Positions 63,428 through 64,000 of a stretch of 64,000 bases of DNA are shown here, piece by piece. The position numbers and the translations under genes are program-made. The number at the start of each line of letters is the position of its first letter. The first letter of the stretch is position 1. The stretch comes from an uncultured Bacteroidia bacterium (lineage in GTDB: Bacteria > Bacteroidota > Bacteroidia > Bacteroidales > Prolixibacteraceae), in contig CAIUUO010000022.1 in NCBI GenBank assembly GCA_903902325.1, positions 1 through 64,000 on the forward strand, given 5' to 3'. Below the pieces are notes generated by a model. The model saw only the letters and a list, made by a program, of their open reading frames with translations, had not been told where the DNA came from and ran no database searches.

Positions 63428-64000
63428 CTTCACGATCCTGCTTCGCTGGTCCCGGCCAAAACTCCTGTACTCATCAAATTCGATTTCAATATCTGGTTCG
63501 ATGAGGTTTTCGGCATGTGGCACAAACTTCAGGTATTTAATAGTGATACCCCTGCTGAGCCATTGTTGTTCGTAATAGGTCTTGATTCCAAGGATTTCAT
63601 TTGCATAGGGAGATGAATAGAGGTCATCGGTTTCTATCACTATCGGAAAATTATTGAGATGTATTAATGCCGAAGTATACGTGAAAAGGAAATTACTGTC
63701 TGTTTTGAGATGTACTACTCCTCCTGCCTTCATCACTTTACAATAATGTGCAAGCAACGTAGTGGAGGTGAGCCGCTTTCGATACTTTTTCATTTGGGGA
63801 TCCGGAAAAGTAATCCAGATTTCGCTGATCTCCCCCGTTTCAAAGAAGGAAGGCAACAACTCGACATAGGTACGCAGGAAGGCCGCATTCTTTAATCCCT
63901 TTTCATGGGCTGATGTTGCTCCGGTCCAAATTCTGGCACCTTTGATATCGATCCCGATGAAGTTCTTTTCGGGGAAATTCTCTGCCAGTCCGACGGTATA
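63422..64000 (-). CDS. trmB: tRNA (guanine-N7-)-methyltransferase, 3' part
   Basis: The frame runs off the right edge; about 192 C-terminal residues are in the window. SAM-methyltransferase motifs are YTVGLAENFPEKNFIGIDIKG (split) near the edge, and EIWITFPDPQMKKY, then KRL, the TrmB-specific block. It makes m7G46 in tRNA. An internal ATG at 63859 is not the start; the true N-terminus with the GCGKGE-type motif lies outside. The stop codon lies in an octamer repeat. Confidence 0.93.
   Translation of the reverse strand, partial: YTVGLAENFPEKNFIGIDIKGARIWTGATSAHEKGLKNAAFLRTYVELLPSFFETGEISEIWITFPDPQMKKYRKRLTSTTLLAHYCKVMKAGGVVHLKTDSNFLFTYTSALIHLNNFPIVIETDDLYSSPYANEILGIKTYYEQQWLSRGITIKYLKFVPHAENLIEPDIEIEFDEYRSFGRDQRSRIVKE

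Overview
The window comes from a Bacteroidota chromosome, most likely a Bacteroidales-type anaerobe or microaerophile. The evidence is a type IX secretion (T9SS) core locus porP-gldKLMN plus the T9SS lipoprotein PorW/SprE, a TonB-dependent receptor with a carboxypeptidase-like N-terminal domain, DUF4270, DUF6048/DUF6452 and DUF6175 type proteins, B-type succinate dehydrogenase/fumarate reductase in the order sdhC-sdhA-sdhB, and promoter-like TAnnTTTG boxes. I see no rRNA, tRNA, insertion sequence, phage or CRISPR array. All genes look chromosomal.

Layout. 0-4.4 kb: lepA, a membrane metallophosphoesterase and an overlapping lipoprotein/outer-membrane pair. 4.5-12.7 kb: an AraC regulator divergent from a five-gene catabolic run (uroporphyrinogen-decarboxylase-fold protein, a fused double esterase, a nitrilase-fold amidase, a GH13 lipoprotein and a GH127-like arabinofuranosidase). 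12.8-17.7 kb: an unrecognised helical protein, a 670-bp gene-free stretch and sdhCAB. 18-30 kb: TonB receptor, topA, then a tight run of a degenerate arginase-fold protein, porP, gldK, gldL, gldM and gldN. 30-37.4 kb: radA-panD-panC facing a half-length glycogen-synthase-like protein, DUF4270 and an Ig-like lipoprotein. 37.4-44.2 kb: two S41 proteases, a dCMP deaminase, and an ECF sigma/membrane protein/beta-barrel set. 44.3-48.1 kb: a biotin-dependent acyl-CoA carboxylase (accC, carrier, carboxyltransferase). 48.5-58.4 kb: pepE facing a seven-gene minus-strand cluster of exported proteins, including LPP20-like proteins and a transglutaminase-fold protein. 58.4-64 kb: a probable phosphatidylserine decarboxylase relic, porW, mrp, an alkyltransferase-like protein and the 3' part of trmB.

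The most unusual signal is not a gene. Many intergenic gaps carry short tandem arrays with a strict 7-bp period, or 8 bp in two cases. Most lie immediately after a stop codon. Unrelated loci share the same unit: GGMTAAA at 30 and 39 kb, ATGAGTT at 46 and 62 kb, TTGTAAC at 39 and 62 kb, AGCTNTT at 41 and 52 kb, and the 14-bp double unit ATATCTCATGTCTT at 0 and 39.7 kb. Read in the direction of the upstream gene, most units contain TAA or TGA. Because 7 and 8 are not multiples of 3, such an array places stops in every frame. In radA, the dCMP deaminase and trmB the array includes the stop codon itself. Several arrays occur as inverted pairs able to form long hairpins. This is a family-level observation from sequence; its function is inference.

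Second-tier candidates are the exported seven-gene cluster at 49-58 kb, the arginase pseudoenzyme heading the T9SS operon, and the fused double esterase in the AraC-linked catabolic run.
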